A stretch of 11,019 nt of DNA from an uncultured Verrucomicrobiota bacterium (lineage in GTDB: Bacteria > Verrucomicrobiota > Verrucomicrobiae > Opitutales > Opitutaceae), in assembly GCA_946481225.1 (NCBI GenBank), contig CAMLNJ010000053.1, positions 1-11,019 on the forward strand. Direction: 5' to 3'. The stretch's first letter is position 1. Each line of letters starts with the position of its first letter. This document shows, piece by piece, positions 1 to 10,055 of the stretch. Both the position numbers and the translations under genes were made by a program. The notes beneath the pieces are model-generated. The model was given only the letters and a program-made list of their open reading frames with translations, did not search any database and was not told the DNA's origin.

Positions 1-3813
<3,813 letters not shown>

Positions 3814-3859
3814 AGAGCGGCCCCAAGTCGCAAGTCTCTCTTTTCCAGTCCGATCCATG

Positions 3860-3880
3860 GCCCACTTTGGGCTTTCTTCT
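3860..3880 (+). terminator. Weak intrinsic terminator after lacZ
   Basis: A short hairpin, GCCCA (3860-3864), loop CTT, TGGGC (3868-3872), is followed by the T-rich tail TTTCTTCT (3873-3880). It lies 46 bases past the lacZ stop and before the Shine-Dalgarno of the next gene. The stem has only five pairs, so termination is likely partial. The alternative upstream ATG for the next gene (3857) touches this hairpin, which argues against its use as a start. Confidence 0.45.
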
Positions 3881-3894
3881 GCGCCCCGAAACGC

Positions 3895-3899
3895 AGGAG
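3895..3899 (+). promoter_or_regulatory. Shine-Dalgarno of the secreted Asp-box protein gene
   Basis: AGGAG at 3895-3899 lies eight bases before the ATG at 3908. No comparable motif precedes the ATG at 3857, and the next in-frame ATG at 3941 also lacks one. This decides the start. Confidence 0.75.
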
Positions 3900-3907
3900 A
3901 TAGGTCA

Positions 3908-6900
3908 ATGCTCGCTCGTCGTCTGCTTCGCTCCTCATCGATGATATCCCTGATCAATCCTTTTTTCGGCGCGGCGCTGCTTTTGCTGATCACGCACTCG
4001 TTGTTCGGCTCGGTGGGCGCTCAGCTCAGCACCGGTTGGACGTCTTCCACTGGCACGATCACACCTTACACCCCGCCGCCTCCCCTCACCACCGCCGGCA
4101 CCTATTGGTCCAGCACTTGGCTGGTGGAAGACTGGCCTCGGCCGATTGCCGTGAATGGCATCGTTATCGCTCCCGTCGCTAGCCTGTCCCTCTCCGTGCA
4201 AGAGCAAGCTCCGGCCGCGCGTCATGTCGCCGCCTCCACGGGGGAGTTTTTTCTACTCGGCCAAGATGGCCAAGTGCATGCCGCACCCGCCCAACGCCCG
4301 GACCAGTGGCATCCGCTCCAAGCGGCTGTCGCGGCCCCGGGAACGGAAGACTTCTCCCTCAACGACGGCGTCCAACTGCTCACCCAATATGGCTTCGTTT
4401 CGTTCGATCCCGGCCCCGCCGCGCTGACGCCGCTTGCGGACGAGCCTGCCCTTGATCCCGCCGCACATCCTGTGCGTTTCGCGCCATTTTCCCGCATCTT
4501 CGTCCGGCCTGGCACGACCTATAGTTTCCTTGGTTACGGTGTCGGTTCCGAAATCACAGGATTTCACGGCCGCCCCAACTCCGGCCTGACTTTGCCTGCC
4601 CTTTACGGCGATGCGGTCGACGCCCCGCGACGCGCGCACTCGTTGCGCAAGATTGTCCAAACCGGCTACACGCTTTTCGGCTTAGGTGAACTCCACCCCC
4701 AAACCCCGGGCTTTGCGCTCGGAACCCAGGTTCTCTTCAAATCCCTAGACAGCGGTATAACCTGGGTTTTCCAACCCTTGCCCGCCGGCGGGGGTCGCTG
4801 GCACGACCTCGCGGTCAATCACACCGTCGAGGCTTGGCCTTACGCCGCTGAGGCAAACCCCGTCGGCACGCAGATCGTCATCGTCGGGGACGACGGCATC
4901 TACACCTCGCGCAATGACGGCCAAACCTGGCTCCACATCCGGGAAAACATCACGGTGGCGACGGCCTCGCCCTTGCCCCTCGTCCAGCCTGCTCGCACGG
5001 ATGCCCCGGTCGACGAGGCGATCACTCTCCGTTTGAACTCTGTGGTTTGGGCAAAAGACCATTTCATCGCCGCAGGCCGCACGCTCGACGGAGCGGGCCG
5101 TCCCGTCTTCGTGGAGGGTCTGAGCAAATACTGGTTCGCCTACCCCTTGGACGGCTGGCCCGAGACACGCACGGTGGACGAAATCGCGAGCCACCAAGAC
5201 CGGCGCCTTTTTCTCAGCAAAACCGGCGGCACCGCTTCCCTGCTTGCGGCAAACGTGCCGGTCTTCGCCGCGGAAAGCCAAGGCGACGCGCCGGTCCTTT
5301 TCACCACGACGCCGCTTCACCCGATCCTCGGCACCTATGCTGGACATCGTCCAATCCTCATTCATTCGCCGTCCGTGACCGTCCGGCGCTACCTGATCGA
5401 GAGCTCCGATGGGACAACGTGGGGCGCTTTTCTCGGCACTTTATATCCGCCCTCGTCTCGACAGCTCGACACCAGCGTCTTCCTGCAAGATGAGCCCACG
5501 CACCTCACCATCACCGCCATCAACGAATTTGGCCGCTCATCACCGCTTGAGGTCGATGTCGATCCCGTCCTTCCCCCGCTTCTACAGGCAAACTATGCCG
5601 CGCCGGTCCTATCCCTCCCACGAATGGTAACGGCACCCTTCGGCTCGCGGATCAACATCCCCGTGAAGCAGCTCAACAAAGTCCCATGGCCGTCCGACAA
5701 GACTTGGTTCTACGGACTGCCCCCGGGCCTTTCGTTCGACGCCAGCCAAACCGCGATCGTAGGCCACGCTTTGGTCCCCGGCACGCACACCGTGTCCGTC
5801 CTCACCATTCTCAAGATCAACGGCTCCACTTCCTGGGCCGGGCCGCTTACGATCAACATCCCCGCACCCGCCGCTCAAGCCGGCGACGTCGGCTCCTTCG
5901 CCGGAACCCTCGACGGCGATTCCGCGCTCGCGGGAACATGGACCGTAACCCTCCGTCGTGATCGCAGCTTCACCGGGCAAATTCGCATGGCGAAACACAC
6001 TTACTCGATTCGCGGCAACCTGAGCGCGGAACCCGGCGTCCCGAACGTTTACGCGGCCACCCTCGACGTTCCCCGCAAAAGCCTTCCCTCGCTCGAGGTG
6101 GAACTGATTTTGCATGCCGCCGACGGACGCCTTTTGCTCCAGGTTAAAGACGGAAAAAACGAGGCCTCCACGGACGGAGGCGCCATCGCCAACATCCCAT
6201 GGACAAAAGACAGGCTGACGCCTCGCGCCGGCGACTACTCCGCCGCCATCTGTGTCTCGCCCGAAACGGAAACCGCCCCCGCCGGCCAAGGCTTCCTGCG
6301 CATGCAAATCTCCACCTTGGGCAAAGCCATCGTGCGCGGCGAACTCGCCAACGGCATCAAGTGGACCGCCTCCACCTCGCTCGCCGCCGACGGCCGACTC
6401 CCCCTCGCCGCCAAGATCCCCGGCGCTCGTTCTCTCCGCGGCATGCTAGCCTTCGCCGCCGACTCCACCACCTCCACCGCCCTGCGCGGCCAACTCGCTT
6501 GGCGAAGCGCCATGGCGGAAAAGTGCTCCGCTTATGGCGACTCCGTCACTCTGTCGGTCGCAGGCGACATGGCTCCGGCCACTGAATCCAGCTACGATTC
6601 CTTTCTCGCGCACCGCCGCCACGACCTGATTCTCAGCCATCCCGATCTCGCTCGTTTCTCGAACGCGAGCGGCGAGGTCAAAGTGCCTTTCGATACCTAC
6701 GAGTTTCAACCACGCGTGGCCCTCTACTACGAAGATACCAATCCGCTGTGCCTTGCTTTGCGCTTTGATCGTGGCGCGAAACTCGCGACTGGTAACTTCA
6801 CCCTCATCTCCGGCGGACTCAAGCTGTCGGTCGCCCTTCGCGGGGCGCCCGTAACCGATTCTGACTCCGGCAAGGAATATATCGTCGGCTACTTCTTGTT

Positions 6901-6964
6901 TCCCTCCGCCGACGGTAAAACACAACGCTCGGGCGACGTAACTTCGGTCGCGCGGCCATACTAA
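3908..6964 (+). CDS. Large secreted Asp-box protein with Ig-like domain and C-terminal repeats
   Basis: A 1018-residue exported protein of unknown function. Residues 1-38 look like a signal peptide: basic MLARRLLR, hydrophobic GAALLLLITHSLFG, likely cleavage after SVGA. The N-terminal half carries two good Asp-box motifs (S-x-D/N-x-G-x-T-W): SLDSGITW at 279-286 and SRNDGQTW at 334-341, plus a degenerate third (SSDGTTW). This suggests a beta-propeller of the sialidase/BNR type, but catalytic residues of a sialidase are not evident. Residues about 566-652 resemble a bacterial Ig-like (He_PIG) fold, with GLPPGLSFD at 603. From about 659 to the end there seem to be two or three diverged copies of a beta-rich module with the pattern G-x-Y, then GxG, a G-x-L-A-N/D-G turn, LxxDGxLPL and L-x-G-x-L-x-W; the clearest spans 775-865. 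The end contains GYFLFPSADG and SGDV, like terminal modules I associate with verrucomicrobial secreted proteins. It may bind surface glycans or matrix. Codon choice is less extremely GC-biased than in lacZ. Confidence 0.8.
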   Translation: MLARRLLRSSSMISLINPFFGAALLLLITHSLFGSVGAQLSTGWTSSTGTITPYTPPPPLTTAGTYWSSTWLVEDWPRPIAVNGIVIAPVASLSLSVQEQAPAARHVAASTGEFFLLGQDGQVHAAPAQRPDQWHPLQAAVAAPGTEDFSLNDGVQLLTQYGFVSFDPGPAALTPLADEPALDPAAHPVRFAPFSRIFVRPGTTYSFLGYGVGSEITGFHGRPNSGLTLPALYGDAVDAPRRAHSLRKIVQTGYTLFGLGELHPQTPGFALGTQVLFKSLDSGITWVFQPLPAGGGRWHDLAVNHTVEAWPYAAEANPVGTQIVIVGDDGIYTSRNDGQTWLHIRENITVATASPLPLVQPARTDAPVDEAITLRLNSVVWAKDHFIAAGRTLDGAGRPVFVEGLSKYWFAYPLDGWPETRTVDEIASHQDRRLFLSKTGGTASLLAANVPVFAAESQGDAPVLFTTTPLHPILGTYAGHRPILIHSPSVTVRRYLIESSDGTTWGAFLGTLYPPSSRQLDTSVFLQDEPTHLTITAINEFGRSSPLEVDVDPVLPPLLQANYAAPVLSLPRMVTAPFGSRINIPVKQLNKVPWPSDKTWFYGLPPGLSFDASQTAIVGHALVPGTHTVSVLTILKINGSTSWAGPLTINIPAPAAQAGDVGSFAGTLDGDSALAGTWTVTLRRDRSFTGQIRMAKHTYSIRGNLSAEPGVPNVYAATLDVPRKSLPSLEVELILHAADGRLLLQVKDGKNEASTDGGAIANIPWTKDRLTPRAGDYSAAICVSPETETAPAGQGFLRMQISTLGKAIVRGELANGIKWTASTSLAADGRLPLAAKIPGARSLRGMLAFAADSTTSTALRGQLAWRSAMAEKCSAYGDSVTLSVAGDMAPATESSYDSFLAHRRHDLILSHPDLARFSNASGEVKVPFDTYEFQPRVALYYEDTNPLCLALRFDRGAKLATGNFTLISGGLKLSVALRGAPVTDSDSGKEYIVGYFLFPSADGKTQRSGDVTSVARPY

Positions 6965-6966
6965 AG

Positions 6967-6990
6967 GCGACGGCGGACCCACCGCGTCGC
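6967..6990 (+). terminator. GC-rich hairpin directly after the secreted-protein stop
   Basis: Two bases past the TAA, GCGAC (6967-6971), a bulged G, and GCGG (6973-6976) pair with CCGC (6982-6985) and GTCGC (6986-6990), with loop ACCCA. There is no T-tract after it, so it is at best a weak intrinsic terminator or an mRNA 3'-end stabiliser. A competing pairing, CCACCG (6979-6984) with CGGTGG (6995-7000), overlaps it. Confidence 0.35.
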
Positions 6991-7179
6991 GCTCCGGTGG
7001 CATACGGGGAGCACGGCTTTCCCCTCGCTCGGCCGCCCCGGCGCAAAATCAGAGCCGGGCTCGTCAGGGACGCCCGGGCGCAGGGCTTGCGCGAGACAAG
7101 AGGCCTTACGCACTTCCAAGCACACGTCTTCCGAATGGAACCTCCGGGAATCCACCGCGTCCGAATCAGCATCCCCACC

Positions 7180-7398
7180 ATGAGACGCTCCGCATCCTCC
7201 CGCCCCGCCTTCCCCTTTCTCGGCGCCGCCCTGCTGCTCGCCATCGCCGCGGCCGTCAGCGCCGTTTCATTCGGAGCGTATCTCCCGGCCGTGACGCTCG
7301 CAGCCCTCGGCCTGATCAGCGTCCACCTCGGCATACCCGGCCCGGAGCCGGTTCGTGTCCGCGCCCGTGCCTCCCGAGGCCCGCGCCACGACTGTTGA
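7180..7398 (+). CDS. Small two-helix membrane protein A (paralogue of 9093-9332)
   Basis: A 72-residue protein of unknown function. It has a short basic N-terminus (MRRSASSRP), a first hydrophobic helix (about 13-31, GAALLLAIAAAVSAV), a turn with GAYLPA (about 33-38), a second hydrophobic stretch (about 39-52) and an arginine-rich tail. Positive charge at both ends suggests both termini face the cytoplasm. A gapless alignment over 40 residues with the protein at 9093-9332 shares 18 identities, which is the main reason to believe it is a gene. The start at 7180 fits that alignment. In-frame ATGs at 7135 and 6997 would add sequence with no counterpart in the paralogue. No Shine-Dalgarno is seen; the start follows ATCCCCACC. 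A strong terminator begins 34 bases past the stop, so it appears to be its own unit or the end of one. No promoter is recognised in the 215 bp before it. Confidence 0.55.
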   Translation: MRRSASSRPAFPFLGAALLLAIAAAVSAVSFGAYLPAVTLAALGLISVHLGIPGPEPVRVRARASRGPRHDC

Positions 7399-7432
7399 AT
7401 CCAACCGCCGCCCAGCGCCGCGTAACTCACCC

Positions 7433-7468
7433 GCCGCGCCCGCCTTCTTCGGCGGACGCGGCTTTTTT
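7433..7468 (+). terminator. Strong intrinsic terminator after small membrane gene A
   Basis: The stem pairs 7433-7444 (GCCGCGCCCGCC) with 7451-7462 (GGCGGACGCGGC): twelve positions with a single C-A mismatch, loop TTCTTC. Six Ts follow at 7463-7468. It isolates engB from upstream transcription, so engB needs its own promoter in 7469-7549, where none is obvious. Confidence 0.88.
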
Positions 7469-7549
7469 GCGCCCGGACCCGCATCCGGCCCACGCCCGGC
7501 CCGACGCTTTACCTTGGCCTCGCGGCTTTCACGCCGCCTTCTCCTCGCC

Positions 7550-8155
7550 ATGAAGATCCTCTCCGCCGAGTTCGAGACCAGCGCCGCCGACATCCGCGGC
7601 TGCCCGAACTGGAACCTCCCCGAGTTCGCCCTCATCGGCCGCTCCAACGTCGGCAAATCCTCCCTCGTCAACTTTCTCACCGGCCACAAAGCCCTCGCGA
7701 TGGCCTCGGGCGTCCCCGGCAAGACCAAGTTGCTGAACTTTTTCCGGGTGAACAAAAACTGGGCCCTCGTCGACCTCCCCGGCTACGGCTACGCGAAAGT
7801 CGCCACCCAGGATAAACACGAATTCAACACCGCCGTCGCCGCCTATATCGAGAAGCGCCCCAACCTCGACCTCGTCCTCCTGCTCGTCGACTCGCGCCTC
7901 GAACCGCAGCGCATCGACCTCGACTTCCTCCGCTGGCTCTCCGGCTGCGACGTCGACTTCGCCCTCGTCTTCACCAAGGCCGACAAACAGTCCGCCGCCA
8001 AAACCCGCGCCTCGATCGACACCTTCCTCGCCGCCGCCGCCGAATTCCTGCCCGAGCCCGCCCCGCCCGTCTTCGCCTGCTCCACCCTCGCCAAGGAGGG
8101 CCGCGACGAAATCCTCAAACACCTCGCGCAACGTCTCGCCGCCGCCCGCGCCTGA
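7550..8155 (+). CDS. engB: Ribosome biogenesis GTPase EngB (YsxC/YihA)
   Basis: A 201-residue GTPase of the TrmE-Era-EngA-EngB-Septin group. In bacteria studied it is needed for assembly of the large ribosomal subunit and is often essential. All GTP-binding motifs are present: G1 GRSNVGKS (30-37); G2 around the threonine of PGKTKLLNFF (59), typical of EngB; G3 DLPGYGYAK (75-83); G4 TKAD (142-145); and G5 around CSTLAKEG (177-184). Length fits the family (about 195-215). The ATG at 7550 is the family-like start; the open frame continues upstream but that part overlaps the terminator at 7433-7468 and has no family likeness. There is no Shine-Dalgarno; the start follows a pyrimidine run ending CTCCTCGCC. 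It converges on the araC-type gene with a 30-bp gap that holds a hairpin. Confidence 0.97.
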   Translation: MKILSAEFETSAADIRGCPNWNLPEFALIGRSNVGKSSLVNFLTGHKALAMASGVPGKTKLLNFFRVNKNWALVDLPGYGYAKVATQDKHEFNTAVAAYIEKRPNLDLVLLLVDSRLEPQRIDLDFLRWLSGCDVDFALVFTKADKQSAAKTRASIDTFLAAAAEFLPEPAPPVFACSTLAKEGRDEILKHLAQRLAAARA

Positions 8156-8157
8156 TT

Positions 8158-8183
8158 GGCCGCTCGCGCCGCCGCGACCGGCC
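8158..8183. terminator. Hairpin in the convergent engB/araC gap
   Basis: GGCCG (8158-8162), C, TCGCG (8164-8168), loop CCGC, CGCGA (8173-8177), C, CGGCC (8179-8183) form ten pairs with one C-C mismatch. The hairpin fills almost the whole gap between the two stop codons (8155 and 8186) and reads the same on both strands. T-tracts are missing on both sides, so it may be a two-way pause or 3'-end structure rather than a classical terminator. Confidence 0.4.
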
Positions 8184-8185
8184 CG

Positions 8186-9055
8186 CTAACCCCGCCGCGC
8201 CGCCGCGCGATATGCGCCCGGGCGCACGCCCATGACCCGCTTGAACGCGTTCGAAAACACAAACGCGTTCCCATAGCCCGTCGCCTCCGCGATCGACTCG
8301 AGCGTCTCGTTGGTCAAACGCAGCAAGTCCGCCGCGCGCCGCATCCGCAGCCACGTCACCTGCTCCATCGGCGTGCGCCCGATCTCGCGCAGCGACTCGC
8401 GCCGCAGGTGCTCGCGGCTCATCCCCGCCAGCGTCCCCAACCGCTCCACGGTCCACGGCGACGCCGGCGCCTTCGCCACCTCCTCCCACACCCGCGTCAG
8501 CCGCCGCACCACGCCGCCGCGCGCAATCAGCCGCCGCGCGTGCGCCGCCACCAGATCGCTCCACGGTTCGACCAGCTCGTCGCCCGCGTCGCCGCTTTGA
8601 AGGCACAACCGCAATCCTTCCAACGCGTGCCAAAACGGACGCACGTCCCGCTCCACGAAATACGCCGCGCCGCGAACCCCGCCTTCGCCGGCGAAAAACG
8701 CCTCGCCGATGTGCGCCCAGCAGATTTTCCACCGCTTGCCCGCCGTCACCCGCAGAGCCTCGCTCCGTCCCGGCGGATTCACGAACACGATGCCCGCGCG
8801 CGCCGTGCGCCATCCATCTCCGTGCCAGATCTCGCCTTCACCCTCCACGCAGCCGAGCACATGCCCGAAGGCCGGCATGTGGCGCACGATCTCGTAGGGA
8901 GCCTCGAGCTCGGAAAGCCCCACCCATTCCACATGGCGCTTCGCCAACGCCGGCACCTCGCCGGGACCGAGCAGCCATTCGCGGCTGCGTTTTCCCACGA
9001 TGTGCCTTTCGGACATTTCTTCGGGCGATGCGGGCATGGCGGCGGAAGCGGGCAT
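8186..9055 (-). CDS. AraC-family transcriptional regulator
   Basis: A 289-residue AraC/XylS regulator. The N-terminal part (about 40-115) looks like a cupin-type ligand-binding domain with the glycine-rich turn VLGCVEGEGEIWHGDGW and the VNPPG loop. The DNA-binding domain is about 199-289: first helix-turn-helix in TVERLGTLAGMSREHLRR, second in ESIAEATGYGNAFVFSNAFKRV, ending in the family signature GVRPGAYR. The start at 9055 is chosen because AGGA (minus strand, 9068-9065) lies nine bases upstream; ATGs at 9037 and 9016 have weaker context, and the one at 9127 would run into the divergent gene. Such regulators often respond to sugars, but the ligand cannot be read from the sequence. Its divergent neighbour, 37 bp away, is small membrane gene B. 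Control of lacZ, over 5 kb away, is possible but unsupported. Confidence 0.93.
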   Translation of the reverse strand: MPASAAMPASPEEMSERHIVGKRSREWLLGPGEVPALAKRHVEWVGLSELEAPYEIVRHMPAFGHVLGCVEGEGEIWHGDGWRTARAGIVFVNPPGRSEALRVTAGKRWKICWAHIGEAFFAGEGGVRGAAYFVERDVRPFWHALEGLRLCLQSGDAGDELVEPWSDLVAAHARRLIARGGVVRRLTRVWEEVAKAPASPWTVERLGTLAGMSREHLRRESLREIGRTPMEQVTWLRMRRAADLLRLTNETLESIAEATGYGNAFVFSNAFKRVMGVRPGAYRAAARRG

Positions 9056-9092
9056 CGGATATTTTCCTAGGACCGAAAGGCGAAAAACACCA
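9056..9092. promoter_or_regulatory. Divergent araC / small membrane gene B control region
   Basis: These 37 bp separate two divergent start codons. The middle holds the perfect palindrome TCCTAGGA (9065-9072). Its minus-strand AGGA (9068-9065) is well placed as the Shine-Dalgarno of the araC-type gene. On the plus strand, GAAAGG (9075-9080) lies twelve bases before the ATG at 9093, a long but possible spacing. TATTTT at 9060-9065 is the only AT-rich, -10-like element. The gap is too short for two full promoters, so at least one must lie inside the opposite gene. Confidence 0.45.
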
Positions 9093-9332
9093 ATGAACGA
9101 TCCCGAGCACAACCCCGAGTCCCCCATGCTGAGCTTTTCCGGCGCCGCCGCCCTGCTGCTGCTTGTCGCTGCTTTTTGCGCATACCCTTGCGGAGCCTAC
9201 GTGCCGGCGACCATTTTCGCGGGACTGGCCTTCGCCAGCCTAAGCCTCTCCGCGCCGGAGTCCAATCGGCGGCCCATTCCGATCCGCGCGCGGCGCAGAC
9301 ACCTCCCGCGGCCGCCGGAAGCACACCTCTAA
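9093..9332 (+). CDS. Small two-helix membrane protein B (paralogue of 7180-7398)
   Basis: A 79-residue protein of unknown function with the same plan as the one at 7180-7398: a hydrophilic N-terminus (MNDPEHNPESP), a helix with GAAALLLLVAAFCAY, a GAYVPA turn, a second helix (TIFAGLAFASLSLS) and a basic tail (IRARRRHLPRPP). Over 40 aligned residues without gaps, 18 match protein A; most shared are GAA, LL, AA and GAY-x-PA. Two cysteines flank the end of helix 1 and are absent from A's helix. GAAAGG at 9075-9080 is a possible Shine-Dalgarno. The gene is divergent from the araC-type regulator, which is therefore a candidate controller, and it ends in a strong terminator 53 bases past its stop. 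An ATG at 9126 would remove the hydrophilic N-terminus and is less likely. Confidence 0.62.
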   Translation: MNDPEHNPESPMLSFSGAAALLLLVAAFCAYPCGAYVPATIFAGLAFASLSLSAPESNRRPIPIRARRRHLPRPPEAHL

Positions 9333-9384
9333 ACACGGACGCGCGACAACCCTTGGCGGAGGCGTTTCGTCTCCGTCCTTACCC

Positions 9385-9427
9385 CGGCTCCCTTGCGAGG
9401 TTTGGCGCAAGGGAGCCGCTCTTTTTT
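9385..9427 (+). terminator. Strong intrinsic terminator after small membrane gene B
   Basis: A perfect 13-bp stem: CGGCTCCCTTGCG (9385-9397) pairs with CGCAAGGGAGCCG (9406-9418), loop AGGTTTGG. After CTC come six Ts (9422-9427). This is the clearest terminator in the window. Confidence 0.92.
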
Positions 9428-9624
9428 CAGCGATCCGCGAGCCGTCCTGCCCCTGCCTGCCCGCTTCCGCTTTGGGAAGCGGTCCTGTAATCAAGTGCGG
9501 AGCGCTTGCCAAACCACGGGCGGCACGGCCACGGCCACACAAATCCTTGTAGCCCCCCGGCCGTGTCAGCCGGGGGCGGGTCCGGCGGGTCCCGCCACCC
9601 CGGCCCTATGACGCCATAGTGAAC
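9428..9624. other. Hairpin-rich intergenic stretch without a gene
   Basis: Between terminator B and the convergent ribbon-helix-helix gene there is no credible coding sequence. It holds a perfect 8-bp stem CCGCTTCC/GGAAGCGG (9461-9468 with 9475-9482), the GC-rich palindromic element at 9554-9596, and a small hairpin CTATG/CATAG (9606-9610 with 9615-9619) just beyond the stop of the minus-strand gene. None has a T-tract in the direction of the minus-strand gene. Confidence 0.6.
9554..9596. repeat. GC-rich palindromic and tandem element
   Basis: CCCCCGGC (9554-9561) pairs with GCCGGGGG (9569-9576) around the loop CGTGTCA. It is followed by two adjacent near-tandem copies of GGCGGGTCC (9575-9583 and 9584-9592), and GGCGGG (9575-9580) can also pair with CCCGCC (9591-9596). 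The dense structure in a convergent intergenic gap resembles dispersed REP-like elements. No second copy occurs in the window, so repeat status is inferred. Confidence 0.45.
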
Positions 9625-9894
9625 CTACACGTAACGGCTGGGCTGCGGCTCGTCGTCGTGCTTGCCCTCGTAGGCATGCACGCTGTGGGCGGTGTCGCTC
9701 CAAAGCGGCAGGTTCTCCCGCCGCCAAGCGCGGGTTTGGACGATATCGTCGTGCAACGCCGTGTCGTGGGCTTGCAGCATCAGCCGGTTGAGCGCCGCGT
9801 AGGCGACGTCCTCGGGCTTTACGTTCAGCATGGCGGCCAGACGCTCGACCGCGGCCAGTTCTTCGCTGTCCAGATGGACCTTTAGCGCACTCAT
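9625..9894 (-). CDS. Small ribbon-helix-helix-like protein
   Basis: An 89-residue protein. Residues 3-40 fit a ribbon-helix-helix (CopG/Arc-type) DNA-binding fold: a short strand KVHLD, a helix SEELAAVERLAAML, a turn NVKPED, and a helix VAYAALNRLML. The remainder (41-89) is polar and acidic-aromatic, with WRRENLPLW and HAYEGKHDDEPQPSRYV, and I do not recognise it. The start at 9894 is firmly set by the strong Shine-Dalgarno AAAAGGAGG. Proteins of this fold are often antitoxins or autorepressors, but no toxin gene sits beside it: the neighbours are rodA (divergent, 161 bp away) and a non-coding stretch. It may be a stand-alone regulator, perhaps acting on itself or on rodA. Confidence 0.75.
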   Translation of the reverse strand: MSALKVHLDSEELAAVERLAAMLNVKPEDVAYAALNRLMLQAHDTALHDDIVQTRAWRRENLPLWSDTAHSVHAYEGKHDDEPQPSRYV

Positions 9895-9898
9895 GGTG

Positions 9899-9907
9899 CC
9901 TCCTTTT
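9899..9907 (-). promoter_or_regulatory. Strong Shine-Dalgarno of the ribbon-helix-helix gene
   Basis: On the minus strand AAAAGGAGG (9907-9899) lies four bases before the ATG at 9894. It is the most complete ribosome binding site in the window and contrasts with the opposite gene rodA, which has none. Confidence 0.85.
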
Positions 9908-10055
9908 GGGTTGAGTTGACGGATGCGAATCTCGGACGCCCGGAGTGTGTCCTGCCCCGGCTCCAAGGGCAAGCCCGGGCCCGACTCCGCCGCTTTCCCC
10001 ATCGCCGCGCTTGCGCCGCAGGGGCGGCCGTTCGATTTTGCCCATTCTCCCATCC
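9908..10055. other. Divergent leader between the ribbon-helix-helix gene and rodA
   Basis: No clear promoter can be named. TTGACG (9916-9921) is -35-like on the plus strand, but no matching -10 follows at normal spacing. GCCCGGGC (9973-9980) is a perfect palindrome that could be an operator or simply a product of high GC. The last bases before rodA are pyrimidine-rich (ATTCTCCCATCC) with no Shine-Dalgarno. Confidence 0.35.

Noticed and set aside
3857..3907. Earlier start (3857) for the secreted protein
   Set aside because: It lies at a terminator-like hairpin, lacks a Shine-Dalgarno and puts 17 extra residues before the basic n-region. The ATG at 3908 has AGGAG at good spacing.
6997..7179. 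Upstream extension of small membrane gene A, or a separate small gene
   Set aside because: The added 61 residues are an Arg-rich, non-conserved string with no counterpart in the paralogue and no ribosome binding site.
8156..9070. 304-codon plus-strand frame opposite the araC-type gene
   Set aside because: Arg/His/Pro-rich with no domain, whereas the minus strand encodes clear AraC helix-turn-helix motifs.
9625..9894. Toxin-antitoxin system
   Set aside because: The ribbon-helix-helix part would suit an antitoxin, but no adjacent toxin-sized gene on the same strand exists in the visible sequence.
9625..10053. Longer (142-residue) form of the ribbon-helix-helix protein from 10053
   Set aside because: The extra 53 residues show no fold and run through the rodA leader. 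AAAAGGAGG directly before the ATG at 9894 fixes the shorter start.
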